This document shows positions 1 through 5,217 of a stretch of 5,217 nucleotides of DNA, piece after piece; the stretch's first letter is position 1, and every line of letters begins with the position of its first letter. The notes under the pieces were generated by a model that saw nothing but the letters and a program-made list of their open reading frames with translations, was not told the DNA's origin and searched no databases. The DNA lies in the NCBI GenBank assembly GCA_030834835.1, contig JAUQXD010000470.1:1-5217 (forward strand), written 5' to 3'. The stretch is from Thermoflexales bacterium. GTDB taxonomy: Bacteria; Chloroflexota; Anaerolineae; Fen-1058. The translations under genes and the position numbers were made by a program.

Positions 1-930
1 TTACTGACAGCTTATTATGAAGCCGACCTAGTCCTGAGCTGTGGTGGCGGAAATTTTTATGCTCACCGCACGCTGAGCATCGCCTATCTCTGGTCACTCG
101 TGACCGTGTGGCTGGCCCTGGCCCTGGGCAAACGGACGATCTTGCTACCTCAATCGATCGGGCCGGTGGCAGGCCGTTTTCAGCGCAGTCTGGCCCGCTG
201 GATATTCAATCAGCCAGTCCGGATTTTGTTGCGCGAACAACGCTCGGCCAAATTTCTGGCTGATCTGGACATACGCCGACAATCGATCGGCCTGGCAGAC
301 CTTGCTTTTGCGTTGCCACCTGCCGATGACGGGCCCCGATTGCCCGACGCCAAGGGTGCCCGGTTGCGCGTGGGGGTCACGGTGATCGATCGAGGTGCGC
401 AAGAACGCAGCTTTACTCAGCAAGCGGCTTATGAGTCAATGCTCTCCAGTTTGCTGGTTCAGATTCAACGGGAATATCAGGCTCACGTTTACATTTTTGT
501 GCAGTGTTACGGCCCGACGCCAGATCAAGATGATCGTCATTGTGCCCGACGAGTGTACGACCGCATTCGGGCGCAAACCGATGCCGTGACGCTGATGCCG
601 GACTTTTACGACGCGCTGGACATTCGGGCGGCTTATCAGCAGCTAGACTGCTTGATCGGGACGCGCATGCACACGGGAATATTCGCCTTGAGTCAGGCCG
701 TGCCCGTTGTGCTGATCAGCTATCAACCCAAGGCCACAGGCACGATGGCATTGTTTGACCTGGCGCAGTATTGCCCAGATATTACGGCCGTAACCAGCGA
801 TGAATTGCTGGCGCTGGTGCGCCAGATGATCGAGCAACACCCGCAGCTGGCCCAGCACATCACAGCCCGCCTGGCCGAAGTACAGGATGTAATGCGAGGC
901 TGGTCGCGCTGGCTTGAGGCAGAGTCATGA
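1..930 (+). CDS. Polysaccharide pyruvyl transferase family protein (5' end outside window)
   Basis: The reading frame is open from base 1, so this gene is cut at its 5' end and 309 residues are visible. Numbering from the first visible codon, the glycine triplet of the family is at 15-17 (sequence SCGGGNFY), PQSIGP is at 50-55, and REQRS at 78-82 matches the conserved 'RexxS' region. QCYGP is at 168-172, and the C-terminal signature GTRMHTGIFA is at 220-229 with R222 and H224, followed by the YQPK lysine at 244. This order is that of the CsaB/WcaK-type pyruvyl transferase family (PF04230), which adds ketal-pyruvate from phosphoenolpyruvate to sugars of exopolysaccharide or cell-wall polymers. 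Members are usually about 350-400 residues, so roughly 50-90 residues, including the N-terminal glycine-rich segment, lie upstream. A GTG at 100 could pose as a start but would remove the glycine triplet, so it is not the real one. It overlaps the next gene by 4 bases. The acceptor sugar cannot be read from the sequence, and some family members have diverged functions. Confidence 0.88.
   Translation, partial: LLTAYYEADLVLSCGGGNFYAHRTLSIAYLWSLVTVWLALALGKRTILLPQSIGPVAGRFQRSLARWIFNQPVRILLREQRSAKFLADLDIRRQSIGLADLAFALPPADDGPRLPDAKGARLRVGVTVIDRGAQERSFTQQAAYESMLSSLLVQIQREYQAHVYIFVQCYGPTPDQDDRHCARRVYDRIRAQTDAVTLMPDFYDALDIRAAYQQLDCLIGTRMHTGIFALSQAVPVVLISYQPKATGTMALFDLAQYCPDITAVTSDELLALVRQMIEQHPQLAQHITARLAEVQDVMRGWSRWLEAES
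916..919 (+). promoter_or_regulatory. Ribosome binding site inside the upstream gene
   Basis: GAGG lies 7 bases before the ATG at 927, within the last codons of the pyruvyl transferase gene. It supports initiation at 927 and, with the ATGA overlap, translational coupling of the two genes. Confidence 0.6.
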
Positions 931-2093
931 CGCGGATTCGTGTCATGCAGTTGGTCACTGGCGTAGCCGTAGGCGCAGAGGTCGGCGGCGCTGAGTTGTT
1001 TGGCATTCAATTGGCCCGGTATTTAGATAAGACGGCGTTTGAGCCGATGGTGTGCGGTCTGTGGAGTTATGATTCGCCGCGTGAAAAAGAATGGCTGGAG
1101 CGGCTGGCACAAGAGGGAATTCGCGTGCGCCTACTCGCCGCTCCGACCGGCCGGCTGCTGCCCGATGTCCGACAGGCCCTGGACCAATTCTGGCGCGAGG
1201 TTGGCGACTTCAAACCGCAGGTCATCAACAGCCACGCCGAGCGCTGTGATGTGTTCAATCTGCTGGCGCACGGACTGCATCCCGTTCGGCCGCGGGCTGT
1301 TCGGACTATGCACACCGATCAACAATGGCAAAAGCGACCCTGGGCCGGTTCGATGTTTTTGCAAATCCTATTTCCGCTGACTTTCGATAAGGAAATGGGC
1401 ATCTCCGATACAACGTGTCGGGCGCTAGATGCGCGCCCCCTGGCACGCTTCTTGCGCAAACGCTCTGTATTGCGCTACAACGGCTTCGATTCCGAACTGC
1501 TCAATCGAAGTCAACGTGCTGTTGTCTTCGCGCCAAATCTGACTGCTAATCGACCTCGCATGGGTGTTGTTGGCCGACTGACTTCACAAAAGGGCCACAA
1601 CGATCTTCTCAATGCGTTGCTACTCGTACGTCGAACCCAGCCGGTTGATTTGCTTATCATTGGATCGGGGCCGCTCGAAGGTGAATTGAGGCAGACAACA
1701 ATCAATCTTGGCCTGGAGGACTGCGTCCACTTTCTGGGCAGCCGCAACGACGTGATCGATTTGCTGCCACACTTGGATTTGATGGTGTTGCCGTCCTGGT
1801 GGGAGGGTTTTCCGACGGTGTTGCTGGAAGCCATGGCGCTGGGCGTTCCCGTGGTCGCGACTGATGTATCAGGCAGCCGTGAACTTGTCAATACCGGCGA
1901 AACGGGCCTACTGGTTCCGCCGCACGACATACCGCGCCTGGCATCAGCCATATTAGATCAACTGAGTAATCCGGCAGGGGCACGACGCATGGCACAGAAC
2001 GCCCGCCGACGCGTTGAACGCTTCACCATTCAATTTGCCGCAGCTGAGTGTGGCGACCTTTATCGGACACTATTATCTACTCAGCTGCGATAG
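927..2093 (+). CDS. Glycosyltransferase, GT4 / GT-B fold (group 1)
   Basis: This is a complete gene of 388 residues, the usual length for GT4 enzymes. The N-terminal Rossmann half carries the acceptor-side motif VGGAELFGIQLA at 19-30. The C-terminal nucleotide-sugar half starts with VGRLTSQKGH at 215-224 and continues with IGSGPLEGEL at 245-254. The donor-binding signature is WEGFPTVLLEAMALGVPVVA at 292-311, with the E-x7-E pair at E293 and E301. LVNTGETGLLVPPHD follows at 320-334. These are hallmarks of retaining GT-B glycosyltransferases that move a sugar from an NDP-sugar to a growing polysaccharide or lipid-linked chain at the cytoplasmic membrane face. The ATG start overlaps the stop of the pyruvyl transferase (ATGA) and has GAGG at 916-919, 7 bases upstream, so translation is probably coupled. 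Donor and acceptor sugars cannot be predicted. Context suggests an exopolysaccharide or surface glycan. Confidence 0.93.
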   Translation: MTRIRVMQLVTGVAVGAEVGGAELFGIQLARYLDKTAFEPMVCGLWSYDSPREKEWLERLAQEGIRVRLLAAPTGRLLPDVRQALDQFWREVGDFKPQVINSHAERCDVFNLLAHGLHPVRPRAVRTMHTDQQWQKRPWAGSMFLQILFPLTFDKEMGISDTTCRALDARPLARFLRKRSVLRYNGFDSELLNRSQRAVVFAPNLTANRPRMGVVGRLTSQKGHNDLLNALLLVRRTQPVDLLIIGSGPLEGELRQTTINLGLEDCVHFLGSRNDVIDLLPHLDLMVLPSWWEGFPTVLLEAMALGVPVVATDVSGSRELVNTGETGLLVPPHDIPRLASAILDQLSNPAGARRMAQNARRRVERFTIQFAAAECGDLYRTLLSTQLR

Positions 2094-2132
2094 CGCTCAT
2101 TCGAAATTGACTGCCTGACGCGGAAAACCAAA

Positions 2133-2161
2133 AGAGGGCGAGCACACTGTACTCGCCCTCT
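2133..2161 (-). terminator. Rho-independent terminator between convergent genes
   Basis: The arms AGAGGGCGAG (2133-2142) and CTCGCCCTCT (2152-2161) are perfect reverse complements, giving a 10-bp GC-rich stem with a 9-base loop. Read on the minus strand, the stem is followed by a T-rich run (TTTGGTTTT, from 2132 downwards), so it is a good intrinsic terminator for the surface protein gene, whose stop is only 27 bases away. On the plus strand the stem is followed by CGGTTACAT, with no proper T tract. Any stop of the glycosyltransferase transcript here would rely on the hairpin alone. Confidence 0.85.
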
Positions 2162-2187
2162 CGGTTACATACTCAAGCCATCAGCGA

Positions 2188-3711
2188 TTACTGAACCGGC
2201 ATGCTGTTGTAGTCTTCACCAGCGCCGGGGTTCTGCGCGCGGACGATGGCGATGAACTTGGCCGTCGGGTTGTCGGCGTGCGCTTCGATGACTGCGCCGC
2301 CACCGAACGTGCCATCCACGTAGTAGCCAAACTGGCCGGTCGCGCCAAGAACCAGGGCGGTGTTGGCGTCAGTGTTGGCCTTTGCAAAACCAGGGATAGT
2401 GATCGTCTGCGGATTGCTGCCACCAGCATTCGCGGCTACCGTCGCGCCGTTCTTGTCCTTGAACGTGACCGTCACTTTGATGGCGGTACTTTCAAGGTTC
2501 TGAATGGCGATGAACGTGCGCTGCTTGCCACCCACGTTGCTGGCCGCATTGAAATCAGAGTCCTTGGCCCAGCGGACGAATGGCAGAGCCATCTTGCTGG
2601 TACCGGCGGGTTGACCCATAAAGGCCGTGAACACGTTTAACGTAGCGGGGGTTCCGGCTGCCAACGAGTTTTGCGCCTTGCCGATGACGGCGATCGGAGC
2701 ACCCGTGCTTACGATCACGGCAGAGCCAGTGAAGCCGGCCATGGCCGCGCCGCTGCTCGGCGAACAAGTGGTGATGCTCTTCTTGCCACCAGCACCGATC
2801 GCGTACGGACCGTCAGTCGTCTTGACTGTGCCATCAGTGTTACGATAGGTCACCACAATCGAGGCGGAGGCCGACAGGCTCGCATTCTGAACCGCATAGA
2901 ACGTATCGAGGCCAAACTTCTGGCACACGCCAGTCGACATATAGATCGTGTTGGCGGCAGCGCTGAGCGGAATGCCTTCGAAATTAGCCCCCATAGGCTG
3001 GGCGGTGTAGTATTCGCTGGCGGCGGCTACGATTTTAGCCGCAGTCGTATTGTCGCTAGCGGCTACGCCCGATACAATCGCTGAGCCGTTGAAGACAGTC
3101 GTGCCCGCTGACAGGCCGGTGTTGGCGGGCAGGGACATGTCGATATACTTGGACGAATTGGCCGGGATGGTGTGTGTAATGGTGCTGGCCAACGCGCCCG
3201 CGTTGTCGGCATCATAGAAGCGGACCACAGCCTTGACGTCAAACGACTCGGTATTCTGAATCGAGAAGACGGTGGTACGGCCGAACTTGTTCAACAGGGT
3301 CGTTGCAACCAGGAACTGGCTGGCAGAATCACTAGACTGGAAGCCATTGGACAGCAGGCGTGACTTGATACCAGCATCGTTCGAGAACTGAACAACCGTG
3401 GCCACCAGCGGCTGATCTGACGACACAACGGCATTTCCGCGGAAGCCAGCTGCAATGCCCGAGACATTGCCGATGAAAAGCGAGGTACCCGCGCCAGCCG
3501 GCAAAGTTGCGGCCGTGAAGTTGATCGGCGTCCCGTTCCCCTCTGGGTAGAAAGAGAACGTAATGTTCGCTGTAGCGGTCCCAACATTCTGGTAAGTTGT
3601 CGATACCAGCCAGCTAGCCGTCTTTGCAGACTGGGCGTAAGCGACACCGACAACCGTCGCAAGCGCCAAGAGTACTACTATCACAATCTTCAAACTTCGA
3701 CCTTTCAACAT
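2188..3711 (-). CDS. Secreted surface protein with four beta-rich 'IQN' repeats
   Basis: This is a complete 507-residue protein of unknown function. The start at 3711 is chosen because AGGAGG (3719-3724) sits 7 bases upstream and because a classic Sec signal peptide begins there: basic MLKGRSLK, a hydrophobic core at about 9-22, and an AYA cleavage site after residue 26. An in-frame ATG at 3783 would put 24 residues in front of the signal and has no comparable site. The mature part has four diverged copies of one unit at about 33-110, 131-235, 256-349 and 376-494. Each has an 'xQN' strand (TYQNVG 39-44, FSIQNTES 149-156, FYAVQNAS 271-278, FIAIQNLE 400-407). A V-x-V strand with an aromatic follows, then a turn with D/G/N, and (except in copy 4) a late F-x-G-x-A-V/I-V-S segment. 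The composition is rich in Ala, Thr, Ser, Gly and Val with few charges, as in extracellular beta-sandwich proteins. C263 and C316 are the only cysteines. No LPxTG motif, C-terminal membrane helix or catalytic motif is seen. A structural, adhesive or envelope-layer role is inference. Confidence 0.85.
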   Translation of the reverse strand: MLKGRSLKIVIVVLLALATVVGVAYAQSAKTASWLVSTTYQNVGTATANITFSFYPEGNGTPINFTAATLPAGAGTSLFIGNVSGIAAGFRGNAVVSSDQPLVATVVQFSNDAGIKSRLLSNGFQSSDSASQFLVATTLLNKFGRTTVFSIQNTESFDVKAVVRFYDADNAGALASTITHTIPANSSKYIDMSLPANTGLSAGTTVFNGSAIVSGVAASDNTTAAKIVAAASEYYTAQPMGANFEGIPLSAAANTIYMSTGVCQKFGLDTFYAVQNASLSASASIVVTYRNTDGTVKTTDGPYAIGAGGKKSITTCSPSSGAAMAGFTGSAVIVSTGAPIAVIGKAQNSLAAGTPATLNVFTAFMGQPAGTSKMALPFVRWAKDSDFNAASNVGGKQRTFIAIQNLESTAIKVTVTFKDKNGATVAANAGGSNPQTITIPGFAKANTDANTALVLGATGQFGYYVDGTFGGGAVIEAHADNPTAKFIAIVRAQNPGAGEDYNSMPVQ

Positions 3712-3718
3712 GTTTCTT

Positions 3719-3724
3719 CCTCCT
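3719..3724 (-). promoter_or_regulatory. Strong ribosome binding site deciding the start at 3711
   Basis: The minus strand reads AGGAGG followed by 7 bases (AAGAAAC) and then ATG. This is a near-ideal Shine-Dalgarno site and fixes the start of the surface protein at 3711 rather than at the upstream in-frame ATG. Confidence 0.85.
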
Positions 3725-3754
3725 GAATGATTTGTTTGTTTTACTACGTTCCAG

Positions 3755-3783
3755 ATTGTACTCAGGATGAGAGGTATAAGCAA
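3755..3783 (-). promoter_or_regulatory. Candidate sigma70-like promoter of the surface protein gene
   Basis: On the minus strand TTGCTT (3783-3778) is followed by a 17-base spacer and TACAAT (3760-3755). The -10 matches the consensus in 5 of 6 positions, but the -35 in only 3 of 6. It would give a leader of about 35-40 bases before the ATG at 3711. Other A+T-rich spots nearby could also serve, so this is a moderate call. Confidence 0.4.
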
Positions 3784-3865
3784 TAATTCAATGGTATTAT
3801 CTTCACTGATCGTCTGGATTAGCTTGGTTCAGTTAAAGTCAATCCCTCGCAATAACCGCTTTATC

Positions 3866-3881
3866 CCGCGTTGGGACGCGG
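3866..3881. repeat. Short inverted repeat next to the lipoprotein promoter
   Basis: CCGCGT (3866-3871) and ACGCGG (3876-3881) are perfect reverse complements separated by TGGG. The dyad is centred about 19 bases upstream of the TATAAT at 3890 and covers the -35 position. This fits either a small operator half-site pair or a chance hairpin. No known repressor site is recognised. Confidence 0.4.
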
Positions 3882-3886
3882 TTGTG

Positions 3887-3895
3887 TGGTATAAT
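3887..3895 (+). promoter_or_regulatory. Extended -10 promoter of the lipoprotein gene
   Basis: TGG followed by a perfect TATAAT (3890-3895) forms an extended -10 element. No good -35 lies at 16-18 bases; the nearest TTGGGA (3871-3876) has only a 13-base spacer. Transcription would start near 3902, leaving a leader of about 39 bases before the ATG at 3941. Confidence 0.7.
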
Positions 3896-3925
3896 GCCCC
3901 TCGATTTACCCAATCATAACATTAA

Positions 3926-3930
3926 AGGGG
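3926..3930 (+). promoter_or_regulatory. Ribosome binding site of the lipoprotein gene
   Basis: AGGGG lies 10 bases before the ATG at 3941. An out-of-frame ATG at 3934 is only 3 bases from this site, too close for efficient use, which favours 3941. Confidence 0.55.
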
Positions 3931-3940
3931 ATTATGTTTC

Positions 3941-4441
3941 ATGAGGCGCTTGGAAATTGCTGTTTCATCACTTGTGATTATGTTGCTAGTTTCGTGTGCA
4001 TCCACACCGCCCACGCCGTCGACCTCTCTAAGCCCCCTGAGTCCCGTAGTTACCCCCGGAGTGGCTCTTAATGCAGTGAGTGTTCGCGTAACTCCTTTTC
4101 CAGATAAGTCTGGCTTGGTAGGCAAGGTCGTTGTTTCATCTGGAGCAACAAAATCGCCATTGGGCAAGACGGTGGTGCGTTTGGCGAAGGTCTATTGGAA
4201 TGCTGAGAAGACTGACGGGGCGGTTGTATTAGATGGTGCTGCCAGCCCCGGAGCGATAACTAATGAAGAAGGCGGGTTTTTCTTCAATAACATTGAGCCG
4301 GCAGATTACGCAGTGGTCGTGGGTGAGGTGGAGTCCAGTAGCGTGACCGTAACAAAACCTGACGGCGACGCGTACGTCTTTACCACATCTCTAGGTCAGA
4401 TTTTGGATGTGGGCGAGCTTGAATTGCCACATGCGCCCTAA
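3941..4441 (+). CDS. Small lipoprotein with a carboxypeptidase-regulatory/Cna-B-like beta-sandwich module
   Basis: This is a complete 166-residue protein. The N-terminus has two arginines, a hydrophobic stretch (about 6-17) and a canonical lipobox L16-V17-S18-C19, so it is predicted to be a membrane-anchored lipoprotein after cleavage before C19. A Thr/Ser/Pro-rich linker covers about 20-40. From about 57 to 130 there is one small beta-sandwich-like domain: GLVGKVVVSSG at 58-68, then KTVVRLAKVYW, then ITNEEGGFFFNNIEPADYAVVVGE at 106-129. The 'T(D/N)E-x-G-x-F-x-F-x-N(I/V)-x-P-x-x-Y' pattern is that of carboxypeptidase-regulatory-like or Cna-B-like modules, which are structural rather than catalytic. 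The start at 3941 is supported by the signal peptide and by AGGGG at 3926-3930, 10 bases upstream. The gene stands alone, divergent from the surface protein gene. Its binding partner is unknown. Confidence 0.82.
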   Translation: MRRLEIAVSSLVIMLLVSCASTPPTPSTSLSPLSPVVTPGVALNAVSVRVTPFPDKSGLVGKVVVSSGATKSPLGKTVVRLAKVYWNAEKTDGAVVLDGAASPGAITNEEGGFFFNNIEPADYAVVVGEVESSSVTVTKPDGDAYVFTTSLGQILDVGELELPHAP

Positions 4442-4657
4442 TCCAGGCGCCTGCTCCGTCACTTCGTGAGGTGTTTAGTTTAGTCGTTAGTCTGAAAGAG
4501 ATCACATCCGATTACGTCATCACTGAACACATCTAGGCCAAATAGAGAGTTGTCCGTTGATTGGCACGACACTGCTTGGTCGCACGCGAGTATCGTCCGC
4601 CTGATTGCTGGCGAAAGCCTGCCCGACAACAAAATGCAATTAGCCTCCCTGCCCCTT
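4442..4657. other. Non-coding stretch between lipoprotein gene and sat promoter
   Basis: Apart from the weak hairpin just after the lipoprotein gene and a 10-base palindrome CAGGCGCCTG at 4444-4453, I see no gene, tRNA or recognisable riboswitch here. A 63-codon minus-strand frame crosses the right half (4533-4724). It has no good start or ribosome binding site and would run through the sat promoter, so it is not called. Confidence 0.55.
4456..4480 (+). terminator. Weak candidate terminator after the lipoprotein gene
   Basis: CC(G)TCAC (4456-4462) can pair with GTGAGG (4466-4471) around a TTC loop with one bulged G. A T-rich but interrupted run follows (TGTTTAGTT, 4472-4480). It lies 15 bases after the stop at 4441. 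The stem is short, so this is a tentative call. Confidence 0.4.
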
Positions 4658-4686
4658 TTGACGGTCTAATCAATGGCTGGTACAAT
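4658..4686 (+). promoter_or_regulatory. Strong sigma70-like promoter of sat
   Basis: TTGACG (4658-4663, 5 of 6 to consensus), a 17-base spacer ending in TGG (extended -10), and TACAAT (4681-4686, 5 of 6) make a well-formed housekeeping promoter. Transcription would start near 4693, about 32 bases before the sat ATG. A second TACAAT lies directly downstream at 4690-4695. Confidence 0.8.
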
Positions 4687-4710
4687 GCGTACAATAATTT
4701 TGGCATAGTA

Positions 4711-4715
4711 AAGGA
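4711..4715 (+). promoter_or_regulatory. Ribosome binding site of sat
   Basis: AAGGA lies 9 bases before the ATG at 4725. It supports that start for the ATP sulfurylase, whose frame has no closer in-frame ATG until residue 72. Confidence 0.7.
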
Positions 4716-4724
4716 AAACCTCAA

Positions 4725-5217
4725 ATGACTCAGAACCAGACGCCCCTTGCGGGCGTTTTACATGCCCGCCAGTTGCCCGCCGCTCAGCGGGAGGCCGCTC
4801 TTCAAGAAGCCAGTCGCCTCCCGAAAATTGTGCTTAACCCGCTGTCCATCAGCGATGTCGAGTTGCTCGGCAACGGCGCATACACACCGCTCACCGGTTT
4901 CCTCAACAAAGCCGATTACACCAGCGTCGTCGATACGATGCACCTAGTCAACGGCAGTGTATGGTCGATTCCGATCACGCTGCCCGTCGATCGCGAATTC
5001 GCCGACTCGATCAAGGAAGACCAGCGCGTGGTCCTCACTGAACCCGATGGGCACATCCTGGCGATCGTGACCGTCGAAGAGAAGTTCGACTACGATAAGA
5101 AACGCGAAGCCCGCGAAGTCTTCCGCACCGAAGAAGAGAAGCACCCCGGCGTGGCGCGATTGTATCAGCAAGGCGATGTGCTGCTCGGCGGCCCGATCGA
5201 GGTGATCGATTTCCCCG
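4725..5217 (+). CDS. sat: Sulfate adenylyltransferase (ATP sulfurylase), N-terminal part; 3' end outside window
   Basis: The frame is open from the ATG to the right edge, giving 164 codons. The protein catalyses ATP + sulfate = adenosine 5'-phosphosulfate + pyrophosphate in the cytoplasm. The visible part is the N-terminal PUA-like domain of the monomer-type (Sat/MET3-like) enzyme, not the CysD/CysN type. Recognisable segments are LSISDVELLGNGAYTPLTGF at 40-59, the DY at 64-65, MHLVNGSVWSIPITLPV at 72-88, GHILAIVTVEEKFDYDK at 109-125, EAREVFRT at 128-135, HPGVARL at 140-146 and LGGPIEV at 154-160. The catalytic half (QxRNP and HxxH motifs) lies beyond the window; full-length enzymes have about 380-400 residues or more. 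It has its own promoter, so it is probably the first gene of a transcription unit. Whether it serves sulfate assimilation, dissimilatory sulfate reduction or sulfide oxidation depends on genes downstream. Confidence 0.93.
   Translation, partial: MTQNQTPLAGVLHARQLPAAQREAALQEASRLPKIVLNPLSISDVELLGNGAYTPLTGFLNKADYTSVVDTMHLVNGSVWSIPITLPVDREFADSIKEDQRVVLTEPDGHILAIVTVEEKFDYDKKREAREVFRTEEEKHPGVARLYQQGDVLLGGPIEVIDFP

Noticed and set aside
1511..1951. 146-codon minus-strand frame inside the glycosyltransferase gene
   Set aside because: It is antisense to the conserved donor-binding half of the enzyme, and its low-complexity Ser/Thr/Arg/Pro product is typical of a shadow frame.
2278..2640. 120-codon plus-strand frame opposite the surface protein gene
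   Set aside because: It is antisense to a well-supported gene with signal peptide and repeats, has no ribosome binding site of note, and its product is arginine-rich as expected for a shadow frame.
3712..3783. In-frame extension of the surface protein to an ATG at 3783 (24 more residues)
   Set aside because: It would bury the signal peptide behind 24 residues and overlaps the candidate promoter, while the ATG at 3711 has an ideal AGGAGG 7 bases upstream.
3934..4071. Overlapping 45-codon frame from the ATG at 3934, just before the lipoprotein start
   Set aside because: It is only 3 bases from the AGGGG site and its product has no recognisable pattern, whereas the frame from 3941 gives a clear lipoprotein signal.
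4444..4453. Palindrome CAGGCGCCTG just after the lipoprotein stop
   Set aside because: A single 10-base palindrome without loop, T tract or second copy in the window is not enough to call an operator or terminator.
4533..4724. 63-codon minus-strand frame in the gap before sat
   Set aside because: It starts with TTG without a ribosome binding site, crosses the sat promoter and has no recognisable features.
4442..4724. Possible riboswitch or small RNA upstream of sat
   Set aside because: The predicted leader is only about 32 bases long, too short for a known riboswitch class, and no conserved hairpin set was found in the stretch before the promoter.

Overview
The window looks like an ordinary chromosomal segment of a free-living bacterium with moderate-to-high G+C, possibly a member of the Chloroflexota. 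That assignment is inference. It rests on the style of the secreted 'IQN-repeat' surface protein, the small lipoprotein with one beta-sandwich module, and the extended -10 promoters. No rRNA, tRNA or marker gene is present to settle it. I saw no mobile element, CRISPR array, RNA gene or phage gene.

Layout. Positions 1-2093 (+) are the 3' end of a polysaccharide operon. A polysaccharide pyruvyl transferase, cut at its 5' end by the window edge, overlaps by 4 bases (ATGA) with a complete GT4-type glycosyltransferase. A perfect 10-bp hairpin at 2133-2161 separates these from a convergent gene. That gene, at 2188-3711 (-), encodes a 507-residue secreted protein with a Sec signal peptide and four diverged copies of a beta-rich repeat. 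A 229-base divergent intergenic region (3712-3940) holds promoters for this gene and for a small lipoprotein on the + strand (3941-4441). A 283-base non-coding stretch follows, with a weak terminator and a strong sigma70-like promoter. It drives the 5' part of an ATP sulfurylase gene (sat, 4725 onward), which runs off the right edge.

How the genes relate. The pyruvyl transferase and glycosyltransferase probably act on the same cell-surface or secreted polysaccharide. The secreted repeat protein and the lipoprotein are both exported and divergently transcribed, so the middle of the window has a cell-envelope theme, but nothing in the sequence shows that they interact. The sat gene has its own promoter and belongs to sulfur metabolism (sulfate activation to APS, or the reverse); its neighbours beyond the window would decide which. 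I found no convincing undescribed system. The most interesting item is the four-repeat surface protein with a cysteine pair confined to one repeat.
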